The notes beneath the pieces were generated by a model. That model worked only from the letters and a program-made list of their open reading frames with translations, searched no databases and had not been told where the DNA came from. Positions 63,194-64,000 of a DNA stretch of 64,000 nucleotides are shown here, one piece after another. Made by a program: the position numbers and the translations under genes. How positions within the stretch are numbered: the stretch's first letter is position 1; each line of letters starts with the position of its first letter. The DNA is from Physella acuta (Eukaryota; Mollusca; Gastropoda; Physidae): the NCBI RefSeq assembly GCF_028476545.1, contig NW_026731931.1:711001-775000 (forward strand), given 5' to 3'.

Positions 63194-63333
63194 TGTCACA
63201 CCCTGTTTGTACAGCCAACTTCATGGCACATGGTAAAGGCAAATACAAACCGCATCACAATATTTTTTACATTTATATCGCCTTTTTACACTTCCACTCG
63301 AAACATACATTCATCATACATTTTACTGTTACA
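63194..63333 (-). repeat. 5' LTR of fossil copy 2
   Basis: About 140 bp, matching 5833-5972, followed by ATTAC (63334-63338). Confidence 0.87.
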
Positions 63334-63338
63334 ATTAC

Positions 63339-64000
<662 letters not shown>

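Larger units (their letters stand above)
58073..63333 (-). mobile_element. Ty3/gypsy-like LTR retrotransposon fossil, Gmr1-like pol order, copy 2
   Basis: Near-identical partner of 728-5972 (about 1-2% different), with terminal repeats 58073-58382 and 63194-63333 and ATTAC at 58068-58072 and 63334-63338. Since the target duplication and both flanks match copy 1, it arose by segmental duplication and not by a second insertion. Parts, from right to left: gag-like about 63080-61810, protease about 61800-61410, integrase about 61280-60160, RT about 59930-59250. It is broken in several places. Confidence 0.93.

Overview
The window is eukaryotic, AT-rich, intron-rich DNA packed with repeats. Spliced CUB-domain exons, ZBED5/GTF2IRD2-like hAT remnants, a tRNA-headed SINE, a CR1/Jockey-like LINE fragment, long (TA)n tracts and TCTAGATC-rich arrays together suggest an invertebrate, perhaps a gastropod mollusc. 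The host assignment is an inference; nothing in the sequence proves it.

The host content is one plus-strand CUB-domain array gene, or a tandem row of close paralogues. Eight exons are supported: 11596-11798, 13399-13525, 26572-26783, 36627-36750, 44883-45085, 49413-49539, 49980-50185 and 54307-54430. Each CUB domain is split over two exons. 5'-half exons (124 or 127 bp) start in phase 1 and end in phase 2; 3'-half exons (203-212 bp) start in phase 2 and end in phase 1. Two alternating CUB types form a four-exon module of 666 bp (first) and 660 bp (second), both divisible by three. The window opens just after an unseen 5'-half exon and ends before the partner of the last one. The gene grew by repeated duplication of a large genomic module: introns of the first, second and third modules are recognisably homologous, and decayed exon copies lie between the live ones.

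Almost everything else is mobile DNA in introns. Two near-identical minus-strand Ty3/gypsy-like fossils (728-5972 and 58073-63333) sit at the same site in modules 1 and 3, while module 2 keeps the empty site at 39685-39689. Their pol order is protease, integrase, reverse transcriptase, as in Gmr1-like elements. Two foldback elements (28585-31373 and about 50506-51500) have arms of degenerate 15-bp repeats; the first has a 9-bp target duplication and carries three hAT-type insertions, two of them nested in one another. A third inverted-repeat element (55504-56380) has arms of a different 15-bp repeat and a 10-bp target duplication. There are also a clean hAT remnant (37883-38829), two ZBED5-like hAT remnants, a LINE fragment, SINEs and five or six copies of an unclassified family of about 0.7 kb.

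Other points of interest are a 14-15-unit minisatellite carrying TTCCCAGAA in most units (17597-18030), a 143-bp-arm hairpin made from a decayed CUB exon (53747-54055), a candidate terminal coding exon inside an intron (19032-19219) and an RFX-like X-box next to a small hairpin, kept in two diverged intron copies (26321-26364 and 57199-57243).
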